Of a stretch of DNA of 64,000 nt, positions 10,101 through 18,939 are shown in pieces (within the stretch, counting starts at the first letter, position 1; the number at the start of each line of letters is the position of its first letter). The translations under genes were made by a program, and so were the position numbers. Under the pieces are notes generated by a model. It saw only the letters and a program-made list of their open reading frames with translations, was not told the DNA's origin and made no database searches. This DNA is from Draconibacterium sediminis (GTDB lineage: Bacteria > Bacteroidota > Bacteroidia > Bacteroidales > Prolixibacteraceae), in NCBI RefSeq assembly GCF_000949475.1, contig NZ_JRHC01000001.1:1550001-1614000 (forward strand), read 5' to 3'.

Positions 10101-10421
10101 GTAAGAAATGGTATTAAAGTCGATTATTATTTACCTGAAAAACCATCCAATCTATTTCCCCGACCCAACATTGGTGCTCCCGGATTCCTGTCTTCAGCAG
10201 CAATTAAAGATGCATCCTACGTAAGGCTAAGGACGCTTTCCTTAGGGTATACTATTTCAGCCTCCAGTATTTCTAAAATTGGTCTGGAATCAGCGAAGTT
10301 TTATGTTACAGGAACAAACCTGCTCACATTTACCGATTATAAATCGTATAGCCCGGAAAATAACGCAGGTGCTTTCCCCGATGCTAAAGGGATTACAGTT
10401 GGAGTTAAACTAGGATTTTAA
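7137..10421 (+). CDS. SusC/RagA-family TonB-dependent outer-membrane transporter with STN domain (PUL1)
   Basis: A 1094-residue TonB-dependent glycan importer. An extended signal region ends near YSQ at about residue 43. An STN signalling domain follows (about 45-118, ISLEDFLIKIENQSEFRFFY). Next come a CarboxypepD_reg-like domain (about 133-215, ITGIVTDANGDPLPGVTV), the TonB box region DEIVVVGYG, a plug with PLIIVDGIPYDN and LKDASSQAIYGARAANG, and a 22-strand-type barrel ending in phenylalanine. The STN domain is the part expected to contact the FecR-type anti-sigma factor encoded just upstream. The SusD partner starts 3 bases after the stop, so the two are translated from one transcript. The imported glycan cannot be read from this sequence; neighbours suggest a sulfated one. 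Confidence 0.95.
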   Translation: MEKKRSIHGLSPCVLQMLKIMKLTIFLMLITFVGVFASETYSQTTKLSLKVDEISLEDFLIKIENQSEFRFFYTGNIDVEHRVSGKFKNQKITEVLDDIKDEVGIQYEVMGRQIILSPIDSEKTFKSIQQQKSITGIVTDANGDPLPGVTVLIKGSTQGTVTNAAGQYTLADIPESATLQFSFIGMKTEEIIVGKKSTINLTMEPDAVGLDEIVVVGYGSIKKSDLVGSVASVDVQEAISIPTTNVSEMLRGRAAGVQVSLADARPGGNSNIIIRGKVSIDGGNEPLIIVDGIPYDNINDVASEDVKNIEILKDASSQAIYGARAANGVILITTKRGKPGEFKVNYHGYVTMQSLTKNFDLYTGEEFAQLRREAQRTDNDDEYRPDEDIFNEFELQTLQDKKYVDWEDLILQDAYITSHSLNFSGGGKNTRIFSSLNYFLQDGLIPTSGYERGNIKVNIDQRINDKLNFQINTNFQTNKQDIESNSLDFISISPLAKPYDENGNLNKYPLGTGSQMVNPLWNIEESTNEVSTQLVDINIVANYNFSPSLSYKLNTFLRNRNAEQGIYRTSKHSSGDDGINGRGVLGTKKFREFLIENIINYNPTISKKHKLDFTFVQAVNQRNNWEKSITKENFTNDYLGFNGNASVLADATRDVSERKMLSFMGRARYNALDRYLFTFTARADASSVFAENNKWGFFPAAAVAWKVHEESFLKESEAVNMLKLRLSYGDTGNEGIKPSQSLGVAGYLPYVFGGVATGGNAALTRLPNPELKWETTTSLNLGVDFGILNNLFIGTIEWYKSNTHDLLLDRILSGVSGYSVTRFNIGEVENKGLELTLDANVIRNREFTLSLGTTWSTNDNKILELDGSVDENGEPLDFVTQGLFIGEPIDNIRNYVFDGIFQEDDDFENSAQPDAQPGFIRVKDINEDGNIGQEDLVIFRKTPDWYSSVYLTMKYKGFDLFADVYIVEGATRMNSYLSDWDKGATLQGVRNGIKVDYYLPEKPSNLFPRPNIGAPGFLSSAAIKDASYVRLRTLSLGYTISASSISKIGLESAKFYVTGTNLLTFTDYKSYSPENNAGAFPDAKGITVGVKLGF

Positions 10422-10424
10422 AAA

Positions 10425-12041
10425 ATGAATGTTATGGAAAATATAAAAAATTATTTCAAACTTAGCATAATATTAACCACCATTAGTCTGCTAATGGTTA
10501 CATCATCGTGTGAAAATTATTTAGAGGATGAATTGTTATCTGAAACTTCGGTAGATTTTATTTATAGTACACCGGAAGGGCTTGAATTAGCAACTGTTGG
10601 ATTATATAATATTAACCGTCAGCTTTATCAAAGTGGGGGCCTATCTAATTCAGCAATCCCGCTAGTTCCTTCAGCAAAAACTGATTTGGTATTGCCCCGT
10701 GCAGGCGAACTTGCTTTTATGTCGCGTCAGGTAAGCTGGGGTGTTGATCAAACCAGATATGGAACAAAAAGGCTCGATGTATTCTGGAAACATTACTATC
10801 GTTTAATTGACCGATGCAATGCACTTATTGCTTATGCCGAAGATGTTAATTTTGAAGATGAAAACAGAAAACAAGTATTGTTGGCTGAGGCCAAGTGTTT
10901 CAGAGCAAATTCGTATTTTACATTATACAGGCAGTTTAATAACATATTTGTTACAACAGAGCCTACTACTCCTGATAATGCTTTTGAAAGACCTGAGAAT
11001 AAGTCATCTGTTGAAGAGATTTTCGCGCTACTAAACAGCGATTTGGATGATGCTATAAACAGTTTGGAGTGGACCACCACTGAACCCGGTCGTTGGACCC
11101 AGGCAGCAGCTCGACATTTAAAAGCCAAAGTAGCCATTTGGCAAAATAACTATGAAGAAGCAGCTGCACAGGCCGATGCCATTATCAACAACGGAAATTA
11201 TGCCTTGGTTCCAACTACCAATGAGGTATTTCTCAACGACATGGACCATTCTGAAAATTTATTTTCGATCCAATATAAAGAAGATGACTATATTTCTGGT
11301 GGTGGAAGAAACCAAATGAATTTCCAGCTAATTCCGCAATATGATGTTATTCAGGGTGCCACCTTTTCAATTGAAAACGGAGGTAATGGACTTGGTGGAT
11401 TGTTAATGAATGATTATTTACAAAGACTATTAGCTGAGGATCCCGACGATGACAGAGATGATGGCAATTATTACATTACAGTTTATCGGTATAATGATGC
11501 AGAAAATCTGCCTGAAGGAGTTGAATTAGGGGATACTATAAAAGTATATAGCCCTAATGGTAACAAAAATGAAAGGAAGAACTACTACCGAATGCTAAAT
11601 CCAGGGTGCATTAAGTACAGGCAGGAAACAGCAGAACCTTCCAATGCCAGTCACATTTCTACTATTATGGTTTACCGTTTGGCCGAAACCTATTTAATTG
11701 GCGCAGAGGCTTATCTGATGTTGGGAAATACATCCAAGTCGTTAGAATATATTAATACCGTTAGAAACCGGGCAAATGCCGAAAGCATAGCAAGTGTTGA
11801 TATGCAGGCAATAATGGATGAAAGAGCACGTGAATTGGCATTCGAGGGGCAACGTTTTTATTTTCTAAAGCGTACAGGCACGTTCTTAACACAGATACAA
11901 CAATATGCCGGCGATGACGCTGGTGACTTTGATCATGCAAGAACCGCGGTGCAAGCTCATTACGTAAATTGGCCCATACCAATTGCCGAGCTAAATCTTT
12001 TAGGTACAAATTACCCGCAAAACGAAGGATATCCTGAGTAA
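10425..12041 (+). CDS. SusD/RagB-family surface glycan-binding lipoprotein (PUL1)
   Basis: A 538-residue SusD homologue, the lid of the SusC transporter. The lipoprotein signal has a lipobox ending at Cys29 (MVTSSC), followed by an acidic stretch consistent with surface export. TPR-like helices follow, and the C-terminal RagB part has the typical NTVRNRAN and IMDERARELAFEGQRFYFL motifs. It follows the STN-type SusC by 3 bases. An alternative start at 10434 would shorten it by three residues. Fifty-plus bases downstream a 17-bp hairpin separates it from the enzymes. Confidence 0.95.
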   Translation: MNVMENIKNYFKLSIILTTISLLMVTSSCENYLEDELLSETSVDFIYSTPEGLELATVGLYNINRQLYQSGGLSNSAIPLVPSAKTDLVLPRAGELAFMSRQVSWGVDQTRYGTKRLDVFWKHYYRLIDRCNALIAYAEDVNFEDENRKQVLLAEAKCFRANSYFTLYRQFNNIFVTTEPTTPDNAFERPENKSSVEEIFALLNSDLDDAINSLEWTTTEPGRWTQAAARHLKAKVAIWQNNYEEAAAQADAIINNGNYALVPTTNEVFLNDMDHSENLFSIQYKEDDYISGGGRNQMNFQLIPQYDVIQGATFSIENGGNGLGGLLMNDYLQRLLAEDPDDDRDDGNYYITVYRYNDAENLPEGVELGDTIKVYSPNGNKNERKNYYRMLNPGCIKYRQETAEPSNASHISTIMVYRLAETYLIGAEAYLMLGNTSKSLEYINTVRNRANAESIASVDMQAIMDERARELAFEGQRFYFLKRTGTFLTQIQQYAGDDAGDFDHARTAVQAHYVNWPIPIAELNLLGTNYPQNEGYPE

Positions 12042-12074
12042 ACAATCATTGGGTATTTAAATTATCTAATACTT

Positions 12075-12113
12075 ATACAATTTAAGGGCAGTTGTTCTGT
12101 CCTTAAATTGTAT
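12075..12113 (+). terminator. Strong hairpin between susD and the GDPD-GH16 gene, attenuator or processing site
   Basis: ATACAATTTAAGGGCAG (12075-12091) pairs with CTGTCCTTAAATTGTAT (12097-12113) over 17 positions with one G-U and a 5-base loop. No poly-T tract follows, so full termination is unlikely. It could stabilise the susCD part of the transcript or partly reduce read-through into the enzyme genes. Confidence 0.5.
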
Positions 12114-12152
12114 AGTTCAACTTTTATTTACAAGAATCACTATTCAATAAGA

Positions 12153-13673
12153 ATGAATATACGTATCCTATTTGTATTTTTTCTGATAGGCGTTAACACG
12201 CTTCATGCTTGTGCCCAAGAGAAAATCAGTTTTGCGAATAACAAAATAATTGCTCATCGCGGAGCGTGGAAAAATGCACAACTGCCTGAAAATTCGATTG
12301 CAGCGCTGCAACAAGCAATAAAGATGGGTTGTACCGGGGCAGAGTTTGATGTGCGGATGACAAAAGACGAAGTGTTAGTTGTTAATCACGATGCTGAGTT
12401 TAATAATTTGATAGTTGAAGAATCCACATACAAACAATTATCAAAATTTAAGCTCTCTAACGGTGAAAGCATTCCCACATTAAAAGAGTTTATTAAAGCC
12501 GGACTAAAAGACAACAACACAACCGGTCTTGTATGCGAAATAAAAGCCACAAAAAATAAAGACCGGAATATCAGAATGACCGATAAGGTATTGGAATTGG
12601 TTAGCAATCTAAATGCTGAAAACCATATTCTTGCTTATATCAGCTTCAACTACGATGTATTAAAACGAATTAAATCAAAAAGTCCGAATGCAAATACTCA
12701 GTTTTTAGGTGGTTATAAAAGTCCGGAGCAATTGCAAAAAGATGAAATTGGAGGCTTAGATTACAAAACACAAAAGTACAAAGAATCACCTGAATGGATT
12801 TCTGCAGCTAAAACTTTAGGCCTAAGTTTAAACGCCTGGACTGCCAACACCAGACAAGATATGGAGTGGTTGTTAGGAAACGATTTTGATTACATAACAA
12901 CCGATGAACCAGAGCTTTTAAAAGAACTTGTTAATAACGTTGAATACATTCTGGATTGGAAGTTAATCTGGAACGATGAATTTTCAGGTGCCGGAATTCC
13001 CGATACCACAAAATGGAATTTCGATATCGGTGGACATGGATGGGGAAACAACGAAAAACAGTATTACACCAGTGCCGATACATTAAATGCGAAAATAGAA
13101 AATGGTAAACTGATTATTACTGCCCGCGCCCAAAAAACGGATAAAAATGATTATACCTCTGCCAGATTAACAACCAAAAATAAAGGGGACTGGAGATATG
13201 GTAAAATTGATGTTCGGGCAAAGTTGCCGAAAGGAAAAGGACTGTGGCCGGCCATCTGGATGTTGCCCACAGAATCTGCTTATGGGGGATGGCCCCGAAG
13301 TGGAGAAATAGATATAATGGAATTTGTGGGCTATTCACCCGACACTATTTTTCAAACCGTACATACCAAAAGCTTTAATCACCTATTAGGAACACAGGTT
13401 GGCAAGTCTACCAAAGTTGATAGTATTGGCGATAAATTTCACAATTACAGTATAATCTGGGACAGCGAAAAGATCCTGTTTTTTATCGATGGTAGAAATA
13501 CCCATCAGTTTCTGAATAAGAATCAAACATCAGCAGAATGGCCATTCGACCAGGAATTTCATCTCATTCTGAATTTGGCCGTTGGAGGTAACTGGGGTGG
13601 AAAATTTGGAATAGATGATTCCATTTTTCCGTCGCAGTTTGAAATTGCTTATGTAAGGGTTTATCAAAAATAA
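12153..13673 (+). CDS. Fusion of glycerophosphodiester phosphodiesterase and GH16 glycoside hydrolase
   Basis: A 506-residue exported protein with two enzymes. After a signal peptide with lipobox-like LHAC, a GDPD domain (about 25-265) shows IAHRGAW, LPENS, GAEFDV, VVNHD and the metal-ligand CEIKA, the expected active-site set. A GH16 laminarinase-type domain (about 280-506) follows with WNDEFSG, the substrate-cleft GLWPAIWMLP and the catalytic GEIDIMEFVG with both glutamates intact. The ATG at 12153 is preferred over an upstream TTG because it begins the signal peptide. GH16 cleaves beta-1,3/1,4-glucans or galactans; GDPD hydrolyses glycerophosphodiesters. The pairing implies a beta-glycan carrying phosphodiester groups, or two activities on a mixed polymer. 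The domains are clear; the joint substrate is inferred. Confidence 0.9.
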   Translation: MNIRILFVFFLIGVNTLHACAQEKISFANNKIIAHRGAWKNAQLPENSIAALQQAIKMGCTGAEFDVRMTKDEVLVVNHDAEFNNLIVEESTYKQLSKFKLSNGESIPTLKEFIKAGLKDNNTTGLVCEIKATKNKDRNIRMTDKVLELVSNLNAENHILAYISFNYDVLKRIKSKSPNANTQFLGGYKSPEQLQKDEIGGLDYKTQKYKESPEWISAAKTLGLSLNAWTANTRQDMEWLLGNDFDYITTDEPELLKELVNNVEYILDWKLIWNDEFSGAGIPDTTKWNFDIGGHGWGNNEKQYYTSADTLNAKIENGKLIITARAQKTDKNDYTSARLTTKNKGDWRYGKIDVRAKLPKGKGLWPAIWMLPTESAYGGWPRSGEIDIMEFVGYSPDTIFQTVHTKSFNHLLGTQVGKSTKVDSIGDKFHNYSIIWDSEKILFFIDGRNTHQFLNKNQTSAEWPFDQEFHLILNLAVGGNWGGKFGIDDSIFPSQFEIAYVRVYQK

Positions 13674-13727
13674 TTACCCTTCCGACCATTTTCCTGTTTA
13701 TGTTGAATTAAAAGTAAATGAAGAGTT

Positions 13728-15206
13728 ATGAGCAAACTGATTAGCTTAATACTGCTTTTAGCTGTTTTCTCTTGTGCAAACCAGGAGAAATCAATTAAGG
13801 CAGAAAAACACCCAAATATTTTATTAATCGTTGTTGATGATCAGGGATATGCTGATTTTGAGGCTTTCGATAACAGCGATCCCAGAGTGGTAAACCCCAA
13901 TATAAATAAACTGGCTCAATCGGGTATTGTATATACGCAAGCCTATACAACAGCTCCTGTTTGTAGCCCATCTCGTGTAGGAATGCTCACTGGTAAGAAC
14001 CAATTTCGCTGGGATATTCCTGCCAGCTGGGGGCCGGGTTTACCCGAATCGGTAAAAACCATTGCAGAATATCTGAAGGAGGTAGGTTATGCTACAGCAA
14101 GAATTGGTAAGAATGATTTAGGCCGAAATTTTCATAAATACGATACCCGGGAATATCCCTTAAAACATGGGTATGATGAATTTTTAGGTTTTAATGCACA
14201 TGCCCATGATTACTGGCTGCTTTCTAAAGATATTAAAGACCGGACACCCGACCCAAGTGGCACAAGTGCTGTACTTGGTCCGCTTATGCATAATTACGGA
14301 GAAAAAAGTTATTCGGATGGATATCTTACCGACATTTTAACTGATGAAGCCATACAATACATTAAAACGGAACGAGACAAACCTTTTTTTCTTACCCTGG
14401 CTTATAGCTCGGTGCACCATTTAATTCATGAAGTACCACAAAAATATCTGGAAAAGTACAATGCAGAACCGATTGAAAACTACAATCCCGATAGTATGTT
14501 GGCGTATGGCTCTCATGAGCCGGGATCTTACTCAGCATATTACGACAAATACTCGAGAATAGGCGCAATAAATGAAACCGACATACGAAACTATTATCTC
14601 GCAAACCTGGATTGTTTAGATGAAAATATTGGGAAACTACTCGAAGCCATATCAAATGAAGGAATTGATGAGGAAACAATAATAATCTATGTGTCGGATA
14701 ATGGCGGATCGCCATTAACAGGTGCAAATAACAGCCCGCTAACTGCAGGCAAATATTCACTTTGGGAAGGAGGGATTCGGGTGCCCATGCTCATAAGCTG
14801 GCCGGGCAAAATTAAACCGGGACAAACTCAAACCGACTATGTTTCAACACTTGATATACTCCCGACTATTGCTGAAATATCCGGCGTAAAAATAGAGGAT
14901 CACACAATAGACGGTATAAATTTATTTCAACCAGACTCTAACCGGCTTTTAGTATGGAAATGGCAAAAAACGTGGGCCGTTAGAAAGGGAGACTGGAAGT
15001 TGACCAATACAAATGAAAACCACTGGAAGAGCAGACCATCCAATTTCTATATCAAACCGATCGTGAATGATACAACATTGAAACTTTTTAACGTGAAGAA
15101 TGATCCGGGTGAACGTATAAACCTTGCAAATACCAATCCGGAAAAACTTGATGAGTTACTGAATGATTACGATGTGTGGTGTACAAAAAATATCGGCAAT
15201 TATTAA
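13728..15206 (+). CDS. FGly-dependent sulfatase, lipoprotein (first of two)
   Basis: A 492-residue S1-family (formylglycine) sulfatase. The signal peptide ends in a lipobox (AVFSC), so it is probably membrane anchored. The metal-binding DD at residues 37-38 and the maturation motif CSPSR at Cys79 are intact, the latter giving formylglycine after action by a maturase encoded elsewhere. SDNGGSPLTGANN and the GGIRVPMLISWPG segment complete the active site. It lies between the GDPD-GH16 fusion and a second sulfatase on the same strand, in the body of PUL1. It removes sulfate esters from glycan fragments; the sugar position attacked cannot be predicted from motifs alone. Confidence 0.93.
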   Translation: MSKLISLILLLAVFSCANQEKSIKAEKHPNILLIVVDDQGYADFEAFDNSDPRVVNPNINKLAQSGIVYTQAYTTAPVCSPSRVGMLTGKNQFRWDIPASWGPGLPESVKTIAEYLKEVGYATARIGKNDLGRNFHKYDTREYPLKHGYDEFLGFNAHAHDYWLLSKDIKDRTPDPSGTSAVLGPLMHNYGEKSYSDGYLTDILTDEAIQYIKTERDKPFFLTLAYSSVHHLIHEVPQKYLEKYNAEPIENYNPDSMLAYGSHEPGSYSAYYDKYSRIGAINETDIRNYYLANLDCLDENIGKLLEAISNEGIDEETIIIYVSDNGGSPLTGANNSPLTAGKYSLWEGGIRVPMLISWPGKIKPGQTQTDYVSTLDILPTIAEISGVKIEDHTIDGINLFQPDSNRLLVWKWQKTWAVRKGDWKLTNTNENHWKSRPSNFYIKPIVNDTTLKLFNVKNDPGERINLANTNPEKLDELLNDYDVWCTKNIGNY

Positions 15207-15221
15207 AAAATAATCCCTTCT

Positions 15222-16754
15222 ATGATGAAGTTTATAAATATGATTCAGCTGATTCTTGTTTTTGCACTTACAAGCTCATGTAATCAGTTATTGAAGTCTG
15301 AAAAATCAGAAAAACCAAATGTAATACTTATTAATGTTGATGATTTGGGCTATGGCGATGTAGGTTGCTATGGAGCAACCAAAGTTAAAACACCCAATAT
15401 TGATAAATTGGCTATAGAAGGAATTAAATTTACCGATGCTCATTCTGTATCTTCTGTATGTACTCCTTCAAGATATGCACTATTAACCGGACAATACCCT
15501 TTTCGCAAGGATTTATGGCACCCTGTTTTTTATAAAAGTCCACTTCTTATCGATACTACTCAAACAACCATTGCAGGTGTTATGAAAAAAGCAGGTTATG
15601 CAACAGCCTGCATCGGGAAATGGCATCTTGGCTTTGGTTCTGAAAAACCTGTGGACTGGAACCAGCCGCTTAAACCCGGCCCGCTTGAAATAGGCTTTGA
15701 TTATTACTTTGGGGTTCCTGTGGTAAATAGTCACCCACCATTTGTTTATGTTGAAAACCACAAGGTTGTAGGTTGGGTGCCTGAGGATCCTTTGGTTTAT
15801 GGCGAAAAAGCAGAAACACAGTGGTTCCCCGAGAAAATGGGGATGGATTTAATGGGTGGAGCAAAAGCAGCCCACGCAAAATATAACGACCGGGAGGTTG
15901 GAACTAAACTGAAAGAACAAGCTGTTGATTGGATAAAAAAACACAAAAAGAAGCCATTCTTTTTATACTATGCAACTACCAATATTCATCATCCGTTTAC
16001 CCCGGCAGAAAGATTTGTTGGCACCTCGGAAGCTGGCCGATACGGTGATTTTATTCACGAACTGGATTGGATTATTGGTGAAATAATGACGGTATTAAAG
16101 GATGAAGGATTGGATAAAAACACCTTAGTAATATTCACAAGCGATAATGGTGGAATGTTGAACCAGGGAGGCCAGGATGCCTGGCGTGCCGGGCACAAGC
16201 TTAACGGAGAGTTGCTGGGATTTAAGTTTGGAGCATGGGAGGGTGGCCACAGAATCCCGTTAATTGCCAGGTGGCCCGGGAACATTGCTTCAGGAATTGA
16301 ATCGGATAAATTAATTGGGAATGTTGATATGCTTGCCACTTTGGCTACACTAGTCAATCAACCAATTGATTCATCAAAAATTGACAGTAAAAATATGTTG
16401 CATGTTCTACTGGGAGATAATGATGCCAAAGGAAGGCATCAAATAGTCTTATGCCCTTCTCGGAAAAAAAATATTGCCATAAGAAAAGATAAATGGGTTT
16501 ACATTTCAGCGCAAAACGAAGGTGGTTTTAACGGCAAAAATATTGGCGACCATAATTTAGGTGGCGCTGCCGCCCATTTGCTAACCGGGCAGGTTAATAG
16601 CGATATTGAAAATGGCAAAATCAAAGAAGATGCACCACCGGCACAACTCTACAATTTAGATACAGATCCTTACCAAAAAACAAATGTATACCTCAAATAT
16701 CCCGAGGTTGTTTCAGAGTTAGAACAATTGTTGAAAAATGAATTAAATAAATAG
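15222..16754 (+). CDS. FGly-dependent arylsulfatase-like sulfatase, lipoprotein (second of two)
   Basis: A 510-residue S1-family sulfatase, 16 bases after the previous one. The lipobox ends at Cys20 (LTSSC). Key elements are NVDDLGYGDVGCYG (metal site), CTPSRYALLTG with the formylglycine cysteine at residue 80, IGKWHLG, and FTSDNGG. It is closer to the arylsulfatase A-like group than the first enzyme, which lacks GYGD, so the pair probably attacks different sulfate positions. It needs a maturase (anSME or FGE) not present in the window. The next gene starts 3 bases after its stop. Confidence 0.94.
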   Translation: MMKFINMIQLILVFALTSSCNQLLKSEKSEKPNVILINVDDLGYGDVGCYGATKVKTPNIDKLAIEGIKFTDAHSVSSVCTPSRYALLTGQYPFRKDLWHPVFYKSPLLIDTTQTTIAGVMKKAGYATACIGKWHLGFGSEKPVDWNQPLKPGPLEIGFDYYFGVPVVNSHPPFVYVENHKVVGWVPEDPLVYGEKAETQWFPEKMGMDLMGGAKAAHAKYNDREVGTKLKEQAVDWIKKHKKKPFFLYYATTNIHHPFTPAERFVGTSEAGRYGDFIHELDWIIGEIMTVLKDEGLDKNTLVIFTSDNGGMLNQGGQDAWRAGHKLNGELLGFKFGAWEGGHRIPLIARWPGNIASGIESDKLIGNVDMLATLATLVNQPIDSSKIDSKNMLHVLLGDNDAKGRHQIVLCPSRKKNIAIRKDKWVYISAQNEGGFNGKNIGDHNLGGAAAHLLTGQVNSDIENGKIKEDAPPAQLYNLDTDPYQKTNVYLKYPEVVSELEQLLKNELNK

Positions 16755-16757
16755 ACA

Positions 16758-18884
16758 ATGAAAACATCGATATACAAAAGCATTTCGCTTGCATTGTGGA
16801 TTGTATTTACAGGTATAATTGTGAGTTGCACCTCTCAGCCAAACGAAATTTCAATACAATCATTGCTGCAGGAAATGACAAACCGGGAAGTGTTGGCAAA
16901 ATTGCCGGAGGCACCTTATAAACTGGGGCAATTTAGCAGCTACGACAGAAATGCTGTTGCCCCCGATAGCAATTGGTTTGCAAACGACGACCGAAATAAT
17001 TACACCCGCGCTGAATTTAATCAGGGAAGGAAAGAATTTGTATTGATGGATTTTGAAGGACCAGGCGCTATTGTCCGATTTTGGATGACTTTTGCCGGTA
17101 AAGAACCTGGAAGCGGAACACTCCGGTTTTACTTTGATAACGATACGATTCCAGAAGTTGAAGGTCCCGTTCTTGACTTATTAAGTGGGCAAGCACTAGT
17201 TGGAGAACCTTTGGCAACTTCAGTTTCTGATTTATCTCCGCTACTTCGGCGTGGACATAACTTATATTTGCCTATTCCGTTTCAAAAAAATTGCAAAGTT
17301 ACCTACGAAACCAAATTCGAACCCATTGAAGGGAAACCGAAACGTTCAGGCGAAATTGTTTATTATGCTATAAATTATCGTGCCTATCCGAAAGGAACTC
17401 ATGTGCAAACATTCAGCAGGCAACAACTTTCGGAGGCCAGAGAGCTGATTGAAAATGTGCAAAACGATTTAACACAAAGAACCGACGGTTTAAAAACCGG
17501 AAGTGACGGCAAGGAGACAATCTCATCAACCTTGAATCCGGATGAAATATATTCCGCAACCATTAGTGGTAGTAAAGCCATTGAAAGCTTAATAATTAAA
17601 TTAGAAGCTGACAATTTAGAACAGGCATTACGTTCAACTATTTTGAGCATTGAATTTGATGGTGAAAAAACCATCTGGTGCCCCGTAGGTGACTTTTTTG
17701 GAACAGGGTATCAGATACGAAATATAAATACCTGGTATACCAGGGTTGACACAACTGGTTTAATGCATGCATTCTGGCTAATGCCTTTCAAACAGGAAGC
17801 AACCGTTTCGATAAAAAACATAGGCAGCCAGCAGGTAAAAATAAATGGTAATATCGCTTTGCGTAAGTGGACGTGGGATAAAACCAGTATGCATTTTGGT
17901 TGTTCGTGGCATCAGTACACCAATTTATTTACTCGCGAAGGATTAACAAACAACGATAATGGTAATTATTTCGACATCAATTTTGTTGAATTAAACGGGC
18001 AGGGAGTTTACGTTGGCGATGCTTTAACGCTTTTCAATACGGCGTACAATTGGTGGGGCGAGGGTGATGAAAAAATTTACATAGATTCAGATACCTTCCC
18101 TTCTCACTTTGGAACTGGAACAGAAGATTATTACGGATATGCCTGGGGAGGCGATTCAAAAGCATATTCAAACCATCCCTATCTGGCTCAACCCGATGCT
18201 ACCGGAAATGCAAAGCCCGGATACGTAGTAAACAGCAGATACAGAGGTTTGGATGCGTTACCTTTTAACGAGAAGCTTAAACTCGACATGGAACTTTGGC
18301 ACTGGCAGGCTACTTCAATCAATTATGCGCCCGTGTCGTTTTACTATTTATTACCTGGCGGGAAGTCTAACATTAAACCAGATTACCTTGCTGCACAGGA
18401 AAAAGTGGCTCTTGAATTTACCGATATCATTCCTAATGAGTTGAAAAACGGAAAGATTGAAGCAGAACATATGGTGTTTTCTAATTCATGCGGAAACAAG
18501 AAAAGAAGTATGGCTATGATACCTGATACACAATTTGATTTAAGCAATAAAGTATATGTAAAGTGGTACGATGGAGCACCTGGCGATACCATCACTTTCT
18601 ACTTCTATTCTAATGTTGAAGGAGAATACAAGTTGCAGAGCGGATTTGTTGGGGGAAAATTTTATGGAGATTATCAGATCAATTTTAACGGTAAAAAATT
18701 GAACCATAAGATCAATCTTTATGAGTCCGAACCTCATTATAAAAAGAAAACCATTGGAGCTGTTTACTTAAAAACCGGTGAGAATAAAATTGAATTTATT
18801 ATCGCGGAAGAACAACAAGGATACCCCGAATGGGCTCCAAACTATTTTTCCCTTGATTATTTGGAATTTACTGAAATGCGTTAA
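16758..18884 (+). CDS. DUF2961/GH172-family protein with C-terminal beta-sandwich, lipoprotein
   Basis: A 708-residue lipoprotein (lipobox ending at Cys24). The DUF2961 core, now glycoside hydrolase family GH172, occupies about residues 50-530, and an additional carbohydrate-binding-like beta domain occupies about 565-708. The two glutamates that serve as catalytic residues in characterised GH172 members appear as WWGEG (Glu435) and GTGTEDYYG (Glu456), 21 residues apart as in the founding enzyme. Known GH172 members act on fructofuranosides or D-arabinofuranosides. It is tightly packed after the sulfatases and before a second, shorter GH172 gene, so it likely acts in the same degradation. The exact furanoside is unknown. 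Confidence 0.85.
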   Translation: MKTSIYKSISLALWIVFTGIIVSCTSQPNEISIQSLLQEMTNREVLAKLPEAPYKLGQFSSYDRNAVAPDSNWFANDDRNNYTRAEFNQGRKEFVLMDFEGPGAIVRFWMTFAGKEPGSGTLRFYFDNDTIPEVEGPVLDLLSGQALVGEPLATSVSDLSPLLRRGHNLYLPIPFQKNCKVTYETKFEPIEGKPKRSGEIVYYAINYRAYPKGTHVQTFSRQQLSEARELIENVQNDLTQRTDGLKTGSDGKETISSTLNPDEIYSATISGSKAIESLIIKLEADNLEQALRSTILSIEFDGEKTIWCPVGDFFGTGYQIRNINTWYTRVDTTGLMHAFWLMPFKQEATVSIKNIGSQQVKINGNIALRKWTWDKTSMHFGCSWHQYTNLFTREGLTNNDNGNYFDINFVELNGQGVYVGDALTLFNTAYNWWGEGDEKIYIDSDTFPSHFGTGTEDYYGYAWGGDSKAYSNHPYLAQPDATGNAKPGYVVNSRYRGLDALPFNEKLKLDMELWHWQATSINYAPVSFYYLLPGGKSNIKPDYLAAQEKVALEFTDIIPNELKNGKIEAEHMVFSNSCGNKKRSMAMIPDTQFDLSNKVYVKWYDGAPGDTITFYFYSNVEGEYKLQSGFVGGKFYGDYQINFNGKKLNHKINLYESEPHYKKKTIGAVYLKTGENKIEFIIAEEQQGYPEWAPNYFSLDYLEFTEMR

Positions 18885-18939
18885 ACAAAAAGTTCGTGTA
18901 ACTTTACAATACTGCTTAACCGATTAATTAAAATAAACT

